Positions 1 to 7,031 of a DNA stretch of 36,292 bases are shown here, piece after piece. Numbering within the stretch: the stretch's first letter is position 1; every line of letters begins with the position of its first letter. The notes beneath the pieces were generated by a model. That model was not told where the DNA came from, searched no databases, and saw only the letters and a list, made by a program, of their open reading frames with translations. The translations under genes were made by a program, and so were the position numbers. The DNA is from Holophagales bacterium UBA2201 (GTDB lineage Bacteria > Acidobacteriota > Thermoanaerobaculia > UBA2201): the NCBI GenBank assembly GCA_002327305.1, contig DCUZ01000099.1, positions 59,386 through 95,677 on the forward strand, in the 5' to 3' direction.

Positions 1-153
1 TTCTCCAACCTGCGGCTTTTCGTGGACGTCACCTCCCCGGAGGTGACCCGGCCCCGCGAGCCATGTTCACCCGTGGGCGGGTGGGGGAGCCTTCCAGCGT
101 TGCAGCCTTGCCGCGCATTCCGCGCAGGAATAAGGTATATTATCGAATCATGA
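1..153 (+). CDS. 3' end of an unidentified upstream gene (partial)
   Basis: Frame 1 is open from the window edge to a TGA at 151-153. Its first ~21 codons (FSNLRLFVDVTSPEVTRPRE) have almost only G or C in third positions, as in real genes of this window. After about position 62 the codon bias is lost and the sequence takes on the G-rich word and pyrimidine pattern of the intergenic repeats. The native C-terminus may therefore end near 62 or have been extended by repeat insertion. Function not recognised. Confidence 0.3.
   Translation, partial: FSNLRLFVDVTSPEVTRPREPCSPVGGWGSLPALQPCRAFRAGIRYIIES
105..149 (+). promoter_or_regulatory. Promoter of exopolysaccharide operon, near-leaderless, with inverted repeat
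   Basis: A -10 hexamer TATATT (136-141) lies 8 nt before the ATG at 150, so transcription should start at or next to the start codon. Just upstream is an inverted repeat, ATTCC (117-121) and GGAAT (127-131). The whole block is nearly identical to 4460-4506 in front of the second operon. There the repeat is TTTCC/GGAAA, so the outer base pair changes in a compensatory way. This suggests a shared operator. No clear -35 box is visible at 17 nt. A Shine-Dalgarno sequence is absent, as expected for a leaderless message. Confidence 0.55.
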
Positions 154-1622
154 ACCTTTGCCGGACCACCGCGGCGGCTATGCTTGTCATCGTTCTTTGC
201 GCCTCTGATGCGGCGGCCCAGGGAACGGGAGCCGGGGCCGCAGAGCAGGCCGCCGAAATGATGCAGAAGGGCGATGATCTGGCCGCCAAAGGGGACTTGG
301 CCGGTGCGGAGCGGGCCTACCGCGAGGCGCTGAGGCTGGGGCCGCAGTCCCGCGAGGCCAGGCAGGCCCTGGCACAGATCCTCCTCTGGCAGAAGCGATA
401 CCCCGACGCCGAATCCCTTCTCCATGAGTTGCTGGGGGAGGACGCGAAGAACGCGGCGGCCCATGAACTGCTGGGCACTTCTTATTATTGGACGGGGGCC
501 TGGAGGAAGGCGGCCCGGGAATTCCGCCGCGCCCTGGACCTGCAGCCGGGGCGGGAGGGGGCGCGGCGCGGCCTGATGGAACTCCGGTCCACCATGAAGC
601 CCCGGTTTACGCTCTCCACGCTTGACCGGTCGGACGACCAGCCCTACGATATGCGCCTCCTCGGCGGCGATCTGACGCTCCACAGCGACCCGCTTACGGC
701 GTGGACCCTCTCCGGCGGTTCCTACGATCTCGAATCGAAGATGCCGGAGCGGGACGGCGGCGCGCCGGGATCCGCGTCGGTCCCCTTTGCCCAGATCGGC
801 GTGGGCGCGGCGTTCGGGCGTTCCGCGACGGGCCTGGACCTCTGGATGCGGGTCGTGGATTACGCGGCCGGGAGCACGGAACTGATGGGGGGGGCGCGCC
901 TGCGCGTCCCCGCCGGGGGACGGTGGCGGGCCGAGGTCGAGGCCGGCCGCCAGGAACTGTTCTACACCGCCTCCTCGATGGACCAGGCGGTCTATGTCAC
1001 TTACGGCGAGCTCCGCCTCGTGCTGGATGACGCCGCCGGCTGGTACGGGATGGCGAGCGGCCGTTGGAACGAATACTTCGACGACAACCAAGGCCGGGCC
1101 TTCAGCGCCTACCTTATGTGCCCCATCATTTCGACGGGTGACGAGAAGATAGAGGGGGCCGGCTTCCGCGCATGGCTGGGAGTCTCCGGCGCCTACCGGG
1201 ACACCGACGAGGCCCGGTTCAGTCCGGCCTCCGTCACGGGTCACCAGGGGAGCGGCGGTGGCTACGATTACGACTACCTCGGCTGGTATGATCCCTACTA
1301 TACCCCCATGGACCAGACCGAGGTCCGCGGCATCCTTGCCATGGAGTGGGGCCTGGGAAAGGGCGTCCGTTTGAAACTGGGGGGTGACTACGGCACCGCG
1401 ACCGAGGACGCCGTTGCCTTCTCGCCCGAGAGCGGCGCGGACCCCCTGCCGGGAGCGGTCACCGGGGATACGCACAGCCGGGACTACCGGCCGTGGAGGG
1501 CCGGCGCCGAGCTGTTCGTGCCGCTGACGAAAGGCCTCGGGGTCCGCCTCCACGGGGGGCGCTCGCAGGACGCCTACTACCGTGCGGATGAGATCAGCGC
1601 GACCCTGGTCGGACGCTTCTGA
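150..1622 (+). CDS. TPR-containing outer-membrane beta-barrel protein (YaiO/BcsC-like exporter)
   Basis: 490 residues. The ATG at 150 is chosen over an in-frame ATG at 63 because it gives a clean signal peptide (about residues 1-24, ending ASDAAAQG) and follows the promoter. Residues ~35-140 form about three TPR repeats (for example GDLAGAERAYREALRL). The remaining ~340 residues are rich in alternating aromatic and polar strands and end in Phe (TLVGRF), typical of an outer-membrane barrel inserted by BAM. This layout resembles a shortened BcsC/PgaA: a periplasmic TPR scaffold plus an export pore. The next genes are a polysaccharide synthase and a hydrolase, so export of a beta-linked polysaccharide is the likely role. 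Polymer identity is unknown. Confidence 0.75.
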   Translation: MNLCRTTAAAMLVIVLCASDAAAQGTGAGAAEQAAEMMQKGDDLAAKGDLAGAERAYREALRLGPQSREARQALAQILLWQKRYPDAESLLHELLGEDAKNAAAHELLGTSYYWTGAWRKAAREFRRALDLQPGREGARRGLMELRSTMKPRFTLSTLDRSDDQPYDMRLLGGDLTLHSDPLTAWTLSGGSYDLESKMPERDGGAPGSASVPFAQIGVGAAFGRSATGLDLWMRVVDYAAGSTELMGGARLRVPAGGRWRAEVEAGRQELFYTASSMDQAVYVTYGELRLVLDDAAGWYGMASGRWNEYFDDNQGRAFSAYLMCPIISTGDEKIEGAGFRAWLGVSGAYRDTDEARFSPASVTGHQGSGGGYDYDYLGWYDPYYTPMDQTEVRGILAMEWGLGKGVRLKLGGDYGTATEDAVAFSPESGADPLPGAVTGDTHSRDYRPWRAGAELFVPLTKGLGVRLHGGRSQDAYYRADEISATLVGRF

Positions 1623-3153
1623 GATCTTCCGCCACCGCCGTGCCGCCCCCGTCCGGGCGTGGGAACTGGCCCTCCTCGGCCTCCTCCTCTTCCTCGGCCT
1701 CTACAGCGTGGCCCGGTTCGGCCTCTGGTGGTTTAGCCCGGAGCACATCGCCAACGGGCCGCTCTTCGTCCTCCTCTCCGCGGCCGTCTGGTACGGCATC
1801 GCGCGCATCCTGGTGGGATGGTATAACTACTTCCACCTCAGTCAGCCGTCACCGGCCGCAGCGCCGGAGGGGCTGTCGGTGGCCGTCTTCACCACCTCCT
1901 CCCCCGGCGAGCCCTGCGCCATGTTCGAGCGGACGCTGGAGGCCCTGCGCCGGGTGCGCTACCCGCACACCACCTACCTGCTCGACGACACGCGGGACCC
2001 GCGCTTCGGGGAGCTGGCCCGGCGCATGGGGGCCGTCCACCTGGAACTGCTGGACCTGCCCGGGGCCAAGGCCGGGAAGGTCAACGCGGCCCTGGCGCGG
2101 ACGACGGAGGAGTTCGTCCTCGTCCTCGACCCCGACCACATCCCCTTCCCCGAATTCCTGGACCGGGTCCTGGGGCACTTCCAGGACCCCGGGGTCGGGT
2201 TCGTGCAGGTGGCCCAGGCCTACCACAACGCCGGCGAGTCCTTCACCGCGCGGGCCGCGGCGGAGCAGACCTTCGGGTTCTACGGGCCGGTGATGCAGGG
2301 GATGCACGGGACGGGGACGGCCGTGGCCATCGGGGCCAACTGCACCTTCCGGCGGAAGGCCCTCGAGTCCATCGGCGGGCACGGCATAGGCCTGGCGGAG
2401 GACCTGGTCACCTCCCTGCGGCTCCACGCCGCGGGGTGGAGGTCGGTCTATGTGCCCGAGGTCCTCGCCCGCGGGCTCGTGCCGTCGGACCTCGGGTCGT
2501 TTTTGAAACAGCAGTTGAAGTGGGCCCGGGGCGTCTACGAGGTCCTCTTCACAGAGGTCCCCGCGGGGTGGCGCGGCCTCTCCGTCCACCAGCGGCTGGC
2601 GTACCTGATGATCGGCTCCTATTACCTGGTGGGGCTCACCGCGCTCATCTACCTCCTCGTCCCCCTGGTCTTTTTCTGGACCGGGGTCCAGCCCGCCGAT
2701 ATGGACTTCACGGAGTTCCTAAATCGGGGCGTCCCGGTGGCCCTCCTCGGCGCGGGCATCTACCTCTTCACCCAGCGGTGGCTGTGCGACCCCGCGCGGG
2801 AGCGGGGCCTGCACTGGCGGGGGATGCTCCTGAAGGTCGGCGCCTGGAACATCTACCTGCTGGGGCTCGTCCTCGCCCTCCTGCGCGTGAAGGTCCCCTA
2901 CATCCCGACGGCCAAGGAGCGCCGGGGCGGGGCGTTCTGGTCCCTATCGCGCGTGCCGCTGTTCGTGGCGGCGGCCTGCGCCGCCACCCTGGCGTGGGTC
3001 CTCTGGTCGCGCCTCTACCGCCTGCCGGAGGCCGAGGTGATGGCCTCGGCCCCGCGGATCTACGGGATGGCCTCCTTCCTGTTGGTCAACATCGCCTTCA
3101 TGGGGGGGCGCATCTACGCCGCGTGGCAGGACCGGCGGGGGGGGCGCCCATGA
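1582..3153 (+). CDS. Membrane GT2 polysaccharide synthase, BcsA-like, no PilZ domain
   Basis: 523 residues from GTG 1582, overlapping the previous gene by 41 nt (ATG 1588 is an alternative). Two N-terminal membrane helices (~27-85) precede a GT-A domain showing D135-D136, the metal-binding DPDH (183-186), GLAED (270-274, in the place of TED) and QQLKW (310-314, Q(Q/R)xRW-like). These are the processive family 2 synthase motifs of cellulose, curdlan and related synthases. C-terminal helices follow, with a KVPYIPTAKE segment where BcsA has its gating loop. There is no C-terminal PilZ c-di-GMP domain, so regulation must differ from classical cellulose synthesis. It probably polymerises a nucleotide-sugar and extrudes the chain through the inner membrane. 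Confidence 0.85.
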   Translation: MRMRSARPWSDASEIFRHRRAAPVRAWELALLGLLLFLGLYSVARFGLWWFSPEHIANGPLFVLLSAAVWYGIARILVGWYNYFHLSQPSPAAAPEGLSVAVFTTSSPGEPCAMFERTLEALRRVRYPHTTYLLDDTRDPRFGELARRMGAVHLELLDLPGAKAGKVNAALARTTEEFVLVLDPDHIPFPEFLDRVLGHFQDPGVGFVQVAQAYHNAGESFTARAAAEQTFGFYGPVMQGMHGTGTAVAIGANCTFRRKALESIGGHGIGLAEDLVTSLRLHAAGWRSVYVPEVLARGLVPSDLGSFLKQQLKWARGVYEVLFTEVPAGWRGLSVHQRLAYLMIGSYYLVGLTALIYLLVPLVFFWTGVQPADMDFTEFLNRGVPVALLGAGIYLFTQRWLCDPARERGLHWRGMLLKVGAWNIYLLGLVLALLRVKVPYIPTAKERRGGAFWSLSRVPLFVAAACAATLAWVLWSRLYRLPEAEVMASAPRIYGMASFLLVNIAFMGGRIYAAWQDRRGGRP

Positions 3154-4340
3154 CGCCGCGCCGGCGGTACCTTGTCGCCTTTCTCGCCCTCGGCTGGCTG
3201 GTCCTCCTCGGCATGCTCCTCTTCCGCGGCATGGACCGGGGGCTGGGGCCCCTCTACCGGAAGGCCGCCGGGGCGTTTAACGAGGCCGTCCTCAAGGTCT
3301 CCGACCGGGAGGGGCGGCGGATCCGGTCGGTGCGGGGCGAGAACCGCCGCGAGGCGGTGGAGGCGCGGTTCCCCTCCCTGCATCGGATCGAAGCCCTGCG
3401 GGACCCCGAGGGGATGCTGGCCGGCGCCTATGACGGGCTGTTCCCCCACTCGTTCTCCGGGCTCGTCGCCCTGGAGGAGTCGCTCGACGCCCTGTTTCCG
3501 GTCCTGGCCTTCTACCAGGCGTGGGGAGACCGCTCCGAGCACGCGTTCCCCCGGTACATGATGGAGACCATCGACCGCCTCGGCTCGGTCCCCATGGTGA
3601 CCTGGGAGCCGTGGGTGACGGAGTTCGACGCGGCCCTGCATCCCGGCGTCGGCCCGGCGGAGGGGCGCGAATACCGGTCCCTCGCGGCGGTGGCGGCCGG
3701 GGCCTACGACTTCCACCTCGAGGCCTGGGCGGCCGGGGCGGCGGCGTTCGGCCGGCCGTTCTTCCTCCGCTTCGGCCACGAGATGAACGACCCCTACCGG
3801 TACCCGTGGGGGCCCCAGCACGGGAACACGGCCGAGGACTACATCGCCGCGTGGAGGCACGTCCGCGAGGTGTTCCGGCGCTCCGGCGCCGGGCAGGTCC
3901 TCTGGGTGTGGTCGCCGCACATGGCCGCCCCGTGGTTCGAGTTCTACTATCCGGGCGGCGAGTGGGTGGACTGGGTGGGGGTGACGGTGCTCAACTACGG
4001 CGACGCCGCCCCCTGGTCCCGGTGGTGGACCTTCGACCAGATCCTGCGCACGGCGTATCCGAAACTGCGCGACTTAGGCAAACCCGTCATGCTCGCCGAG
4101 TTCGCCACCATCGGCCCGGACGACCGGGCGGCGGAGTGGTACGGGGAGGCGTTCAGCGACCTCGGCACAACCTACCCCGAAGTGCGGATGGTGGTCCTGT
4201 TCAACCAGGCGCGGGACGCCACGCTCACCAGCCGGCCGCTCGACTGGTCGGTCCTGCGGTCGGAGCGGCTGAAGCGGGTGGTGGGGGAATGGCTCGCCGG
4301 CCCGGCGGGGCAGCCGGTGAGCCGGTCAGCGGGGCGGTAA
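3150..4340 (+). CDS. Membrane-anchored GH26-like glycoside hydrolase
   Basis: 396 residues. The start ATG overlaps the synthase stop (ATGA at 3150-3153), so translation is coupled. An N-terminal helix (about residues 7-25) works as a signal anchor. The body has GH26-type (beta/alpha)8 features: FGHEMNDPYRYPWG with probable acid/base E211, and MLAEFATIG with probable nucleophile E317. The ~106-residue spacing between the two Glu suits GH26 (beta-mannanases, beta-1,3-xylanases, lichenases). By position it is the counterpart of BcsZ in cellulose operons, trimming or editing the nascent polymer in the periplasm. Substrate is not deducible from sequence. The last ~12 residues (PAGQPVSRSAGR) run into repeat-like DNA and may not be native. 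Confidence 0.8.
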   Translation: MTPRRRYLVAFLALGWLVLLGMLLFRGMDRGLGPLYRKAAGAFNEAVLKVSDREGRRIRSVRGENRREAVEARFPSLHRIEALRDPEGMLAGAYDGLFPHSFSGLVALEESLDALFPVLAFYQAWGDRSEHAFPRYMMETIDRLGSVPMVTWEPWVTEFDAALHPGVGPAEGREYRSLAAVAAGAYDFHLEAWAAGAAAFGRPFFLRFGHEMNDPYRYPWGPQHGNTAEDYIAAWRHVREVFRRSGAGQVLWVWSPHMAAPWFEFYYPGGEWVDWVGVTVLNYGDAAPWSRWWTFDQILRTAYPKLRDLGKPVMLAEFATIGPDDRAAEWYGEAFSDLGTTYPEVRMVVLFNQARDATLTSRPLDWSVLRSERLKRVVGEWLAGPAGQPVSRSAGR

Positions 4341-4459
4341 GGCAGTCAGGGAGCGGGACAGCCGGGCAGAAGGGAGGCGGGCCGGGGGAGCCGTCCGGCG
4401 GCCCAGCGTTCCAACCTCCCCTCTCTTTGCTTCCCCGCCTCCCAGCTTCCCGACCTCCC
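4341..4459. repeat. Intergenic GC-rich and polypyrimidine low-complexity DNA
   Basis: A G-rich word (gccgggggagcc, near 4381) is followed by C/T-rich runs such as ccccgcctcccagcttccc. This is a diverged copy of the repeat design also seen at 65-104, 9089-9322 and 23664-23820. No gene is seen in it. Confidence 0.45.
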
Positions 4460-4506
4460 AGCCTTTCCGCGCTTTCCACGCGGAAATAAGGTATATTATT
4501 CGGATC
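4460..4506 (+). promoter_or_regulatory. Promoter of ABC/AAA operon, twin of the promoter at 105-149
   Basis: TATATT (4492-4497) is 9 nt before ATG 4507. An inverted repeat TTTCC (4473-4477) / GGAAA (4482-4486) with a 4-nt loop ends 5 nt before the -10. The segment, including the first codons ATG AAC CTT, aligns almost base for base with 105-158. The two operons are therefore probably co-regulated by the same DNA-binding protein, or one promoter was copied from the other. Confidence 0.55.
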
Positions 4507-5313
4507 ATGAACCTTAGCGATTGGACCGGGATCCGGCGTCCTGTCCCGCGATGGCTCGCCCTCCTCCTGGGGGCCGTCCCCGTGGCGGGGCTGTTCCTCC
4601 TCTGGGCCGCCCTCACCCACGGGGCGGCGGAGGAGCGGGTGATCTCGCCGGTCATCCTCCCTTCGCCGTTCGAGGTGATCGGTTCGTTCAAGTCGCTCTG
4701 GTTCGAATCGGGGCTCATCTGGGCCATCATGGCCTCCACCGGGCGCGTCGTGGGCGGGTTCGCCATCGGCCTCGCCTTCGCCTTCCCCCTCGGGCTCCTG
4801 ATGGGGGCCTTTTCGCGCGTGGGCGCCCTGTTCGCCCCGGTGGCCCTCTTCGGGGGGTACCTCCCCATCCCCGCCCTGGTGCCGCTGACCATGAGCCTCT
4901 TCGGCATCGGGGAGATGCAGAAGGTGATGTTTCTGGCCCTGGCCTTCTTCGTCTACCTCCTGCCGCTCTTCGTCAAGGCGGTCCACGAGGTGGACAACGT
5001 GTACCTGCAGACCGCCTACACCCTCGGGGCCTCGAAGGTCCAGGTCCTGCGGCACGTCCTCCTCGGCGTCTCCTTCCCGCGCCTCTTCCACGCCATGCGC
5101 CTGGGGTTCGGCATCGGATGGTCGTACATCATCCTGGCCGAGATGGTGGCCGCCGACCGCGGCCTGGGGTCGATCATCATCGTGGCCCAGCGGCGCGGCC
5201 CGCGCGAGCACATCTATCTCGTCCTCGTCACCATCGTCCTCATCGCCTGGGCCACCGACAAGTTGTGGCGGGCGCTCGGGGCCTGGCTCTTCCCCCACCA
5301 GGAGGCGAAGTGA
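4507..5313 (+). CDS. ABC transporter permease, NitT/TauT (SsuC/TauC) type
   Basis: 268 residues with about six membrane helices and the BPD_transp_1 (MetI-like) fold. The cytoplasmic EAA loop that docks on the ATPase is visible from residue ~169 (TAYTLGASKVQVLRHVLL). Family members import nitrate, bicarbonate, taurine, sulfonates, riboflavin or thiamine precursors. The substrate cannot be told here, because no periplasmic binding protein gene is next to it. It is the first gene of a tight four-gene operon and ends in a GTGA overlap with the ATPase gene. The message is probably leaderless. Confidence 0.85.
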   Translation: MNLSDWTGIRRPVPRWLALLLGAVPVAGLFLLWAALTHGAAEERVISPVILPSPFEVIGSFKSLWFESGLIWAIMASTGRVVGGFAIGLAFAFPLGLLMGAFSRVGALFAPVALFGGYLPIPALVPLTMSLFGIGEMQKVMFLALAFFVYLLPLFVKAVHEVDNVYLQTAYTLGASKVQVLRHVLLGVSFPRLFHAMRLGFGIGWSYIILAEMVAADRGLGSIIIVAQRRGPREHIYLVLVTIVLIAWATDKLWRALGAWLFPHQEAK

Positions 5314-6146
5314 GCGACGCCCCCGCCCCCCTTCCGCCCGTCGTCGAGTTCCGCGGGGTGTCCAAGGTCTTCAACCCAGGCACCCCCCGGGCTTTCCAGG
5401 CCCTCGAGGGGCTCTCGGCCGTGGTGGAGGACGTCCCCGGGATGGGGGAGTTCGTTACCATCCTGGGCCCTTCCGGGTGCGGCAAGTCCACCGCGCTGAA
5501 CCTGATCGCCGGGTTCCAGGAGGTGCATCCCCCCAGCGCCGGCCAGGTGCTGGTGCGGGGCGAGGTGGTGCGGGGTCCGGGGAAGGACCGCGCGATGATC
5601 TTCCAGAAATACAGCTCCTTCCCGCAGATGACGGTCCTGCAGAACGTTCGCATCGGCCTGGATTTCAACGCGGGCGAGTCGGGGCTCTCCGCTCCCCGGC
5701 GCACGGACATGGCCCGGGAGTGGCTGGACAAGGTGGGGCTGAGGGCCCATGCGGACAAGTATCCCCATCAGTTATCCGGCGGCCAACAGCAGAGGGTGGC
5801 CATCGCCCGCACCCTGGTGCTGAAACCCCGCATCATCCTCATGGACGAGCCCTTCTCCGCCCTCGACGAGCCCACACGGATGGAGATGCAGCAGTTGATC
5901 ACCGCGCTGTGGGCGGAGGTGGAGGCCACGGTGGTGATGGTCACCCACTCCATCGCGGAAGCCGTCTATCTGGGGGACCGGATCTGGATCTTCTCCAGGG
6001 CCCCGGGGCGCATCGCTAAATCCTTCGACCGCATCCCCAAAACCCCTTCGGGGGCCGATCCCAAGGCGATCCTCAAGAGCGCCGGATTCCGCGATCTGGT
6101 GGAAGAGATCACCACGGCCTTCGACGCCATCCAGGAGGGCCGATAG
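5310..6146 (+). CDS. ABC transporter ATP-binding protein, NitT/TauT (SsuB/TauB) type
   Basis: 278 residues from a GTG that overlaps the permease stop (GTGA at 5310-5313). All ABC signatures are present: Walker A GPSGCGKST (from ~54), Q-loop QKYSSF, signature LSGGQQQRVA, Walker B ILMDEP with D179, D-loop SALDE and H-loop THSIAEA. It energises the adjacent permease. Between core beta strand 2 and Walker A the protein carries the extra segment VVEDVPGMGEFV. Otherwise it is a standard SsuB-like subunit. The next gene starts 1 nt after its stop, so the coiled-coil and AAA+ proteins are produced together with the transporter. Confidence 0.88.
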   Translation: MSDAPAPLPPVVEFRGVSKVFNPGTPRAFQALEGLSAVVEDVPGMGEFVTILGPSGCGKSTALNLIAGFQEVHPPSAGQVLVRGEVVRGPGKDRAMIFQKYSSFPQMTVLQNVRIGLDFNAGESGLSAPRRTDMAREWLDKVGLRAHADKYPHQLSGGQQQRVAIARTLVLKPRIILMDEPFSALDEPTRMEMQQLITALWAEVEATVVMVTHSIAEAVYLGDRIWIFSRAPGRIAKSFDRIPKTPSGADPKAILKSAGFRDLVEEITTAFDAIQEGR

Positions 6147-6147
6147 C

Positions 6148-7029
6148 ATGCCCCGCCTCGGCTTCTGGGGGTACCTGAAGGAGGCCTTCCACCTGAAGGT
6201 GCGCCTGCCCCTGCTGGGGTACATGCCGATGAACAAGATGGTCCTGGCGGTCTTCGCCGTGGGCGGCCTGGCCCACCCGGCCGTGTGGTTTTTGGGGATG
6301 GCGTACGAGGCCGCCTACCTCACCTTTCTCCCCGGCAACGCGCGGTTCCAGACGGTCGTGGACGGCCGGAAATTGCTGGAGGAGCGGGCCGGAGCCGTCC
6401 GCAAGCAGGTGGAGCTGTTCGACTGTCTCGACCCCACCTCGCGCGAGCGCTACCAGCAGCTCCAGGCCCTCTGCGCCGACATCCTGCGGTCGGTGGATCA
6501 CATGCCCGGGTCCCTCGGGAGCGAGGACCTCCAGGCCGGCGGCCTGGCCCAGCTCCTGCAGATCTTCCTCCGACTCCTCCACAGCCGGGTCCGGATCAAG
6601 GAGATCCTGATGAAGACCAACCACGAGGAGATCGTGAGCGACATCAAGACCCTCGACGCGAAGCTCGCCGCGCAGGCCGAGGGCTCCCCGATGCACCGGT
6701 CCATCCGGGGGTCTCTCGAGATCCAGAAGAAGCGGCTGGAAAACCTGGTCCGGGCCACGGAGAACCTCAAGGTCACCGAGTCGGAACTGGACCGCATCGA
6801 GAAGCAGATGAGCCTGATCCGGGAGGAGATGGCCGTCACCTCCGACCCCACGGTGGTCTCCACGCGTCTCGACGGGGTGATGCAGTCGCTCCAGGGGACC
6901 ACCCGGTGGATGACCGAGCACGCGGAGTTGTTCGGCCCCATCGAGGAGACCCTCCTCCCCGACTCCCTCGGCCCCTCCCCCCCGCCCCGTCCCGACGCCT
7001 CCCGCCGCCGGCAGGGACAGAAGGAGTGA
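6148..7029 (+). CDS. Membrane-anchored coiled-coil protein of unknown function
   Basis: 293 residues; no family recognised. AGGAGGG (6134-6140) is a good ribosome-binding site. An N-terminal amphipathic/basic segment (1-28) is followed by a hydrophobic stretch at ~30-60 (likely one or two membrane passes). A long helical region ~70-265 is rich in Leu/Glu/Lys heptads (for example LETQ-like runs around KKRLENLVRATENLKVTES). A Pro-rich, basic tail (~275-293) closes the protein. It lies 1 nt after the ABC ATPase and 2 nt before the AAA+ gene. It could be an adaptor tethering the AAA+ protein to the membrane transporter, which is inference from context only. Confidence 0.75.
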   Translation: MPRLGFWGYLKEAFHLKVRLPLLGYMPMNKMVLAVFAVGGLAHPAVWFLGMAYEAAYLTFLPGNARFQTVVDGRKLLEERAGAVRKQVELFDCLDPTSRERYQQLQALCADILRSVDHMPGSLGSEDLQAGGLAQLLQIFLRLLHSRVRIKEILMKTNHEEIVSDIKTLDAKLAAQAEGSPMHRSIRGSLEIQKKRLENLVRATENLKVTESELDRIEKQMSLIREEMAVTSDPTVVSTRLDGVMQSLQGTTRWMTEHAELFGPIEETLLPDSLGPSPPPRPDASRRRQGQKE

Positions 7030-7031
7030 CG

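Noticed and set aside
63..149. Upstream ATG at 63 as start of the barrel gene
   Set aside because: It would put a 29-residue basic leader before a perfect signal peptide and translate through the promoter.
2436..3149. In-frame N-terminal extension of the GH26-like gene
   Set aside because: Lies fully inside the GT2 synthase gene in another frame; ATG 3150 has the ATGA overlap and a signal anchor.
4521..5309. N-terminal extension of the ABC ATPase
   Set aside because: Is the permease gene read in another frame; ABC homology starts after GTG 5310.
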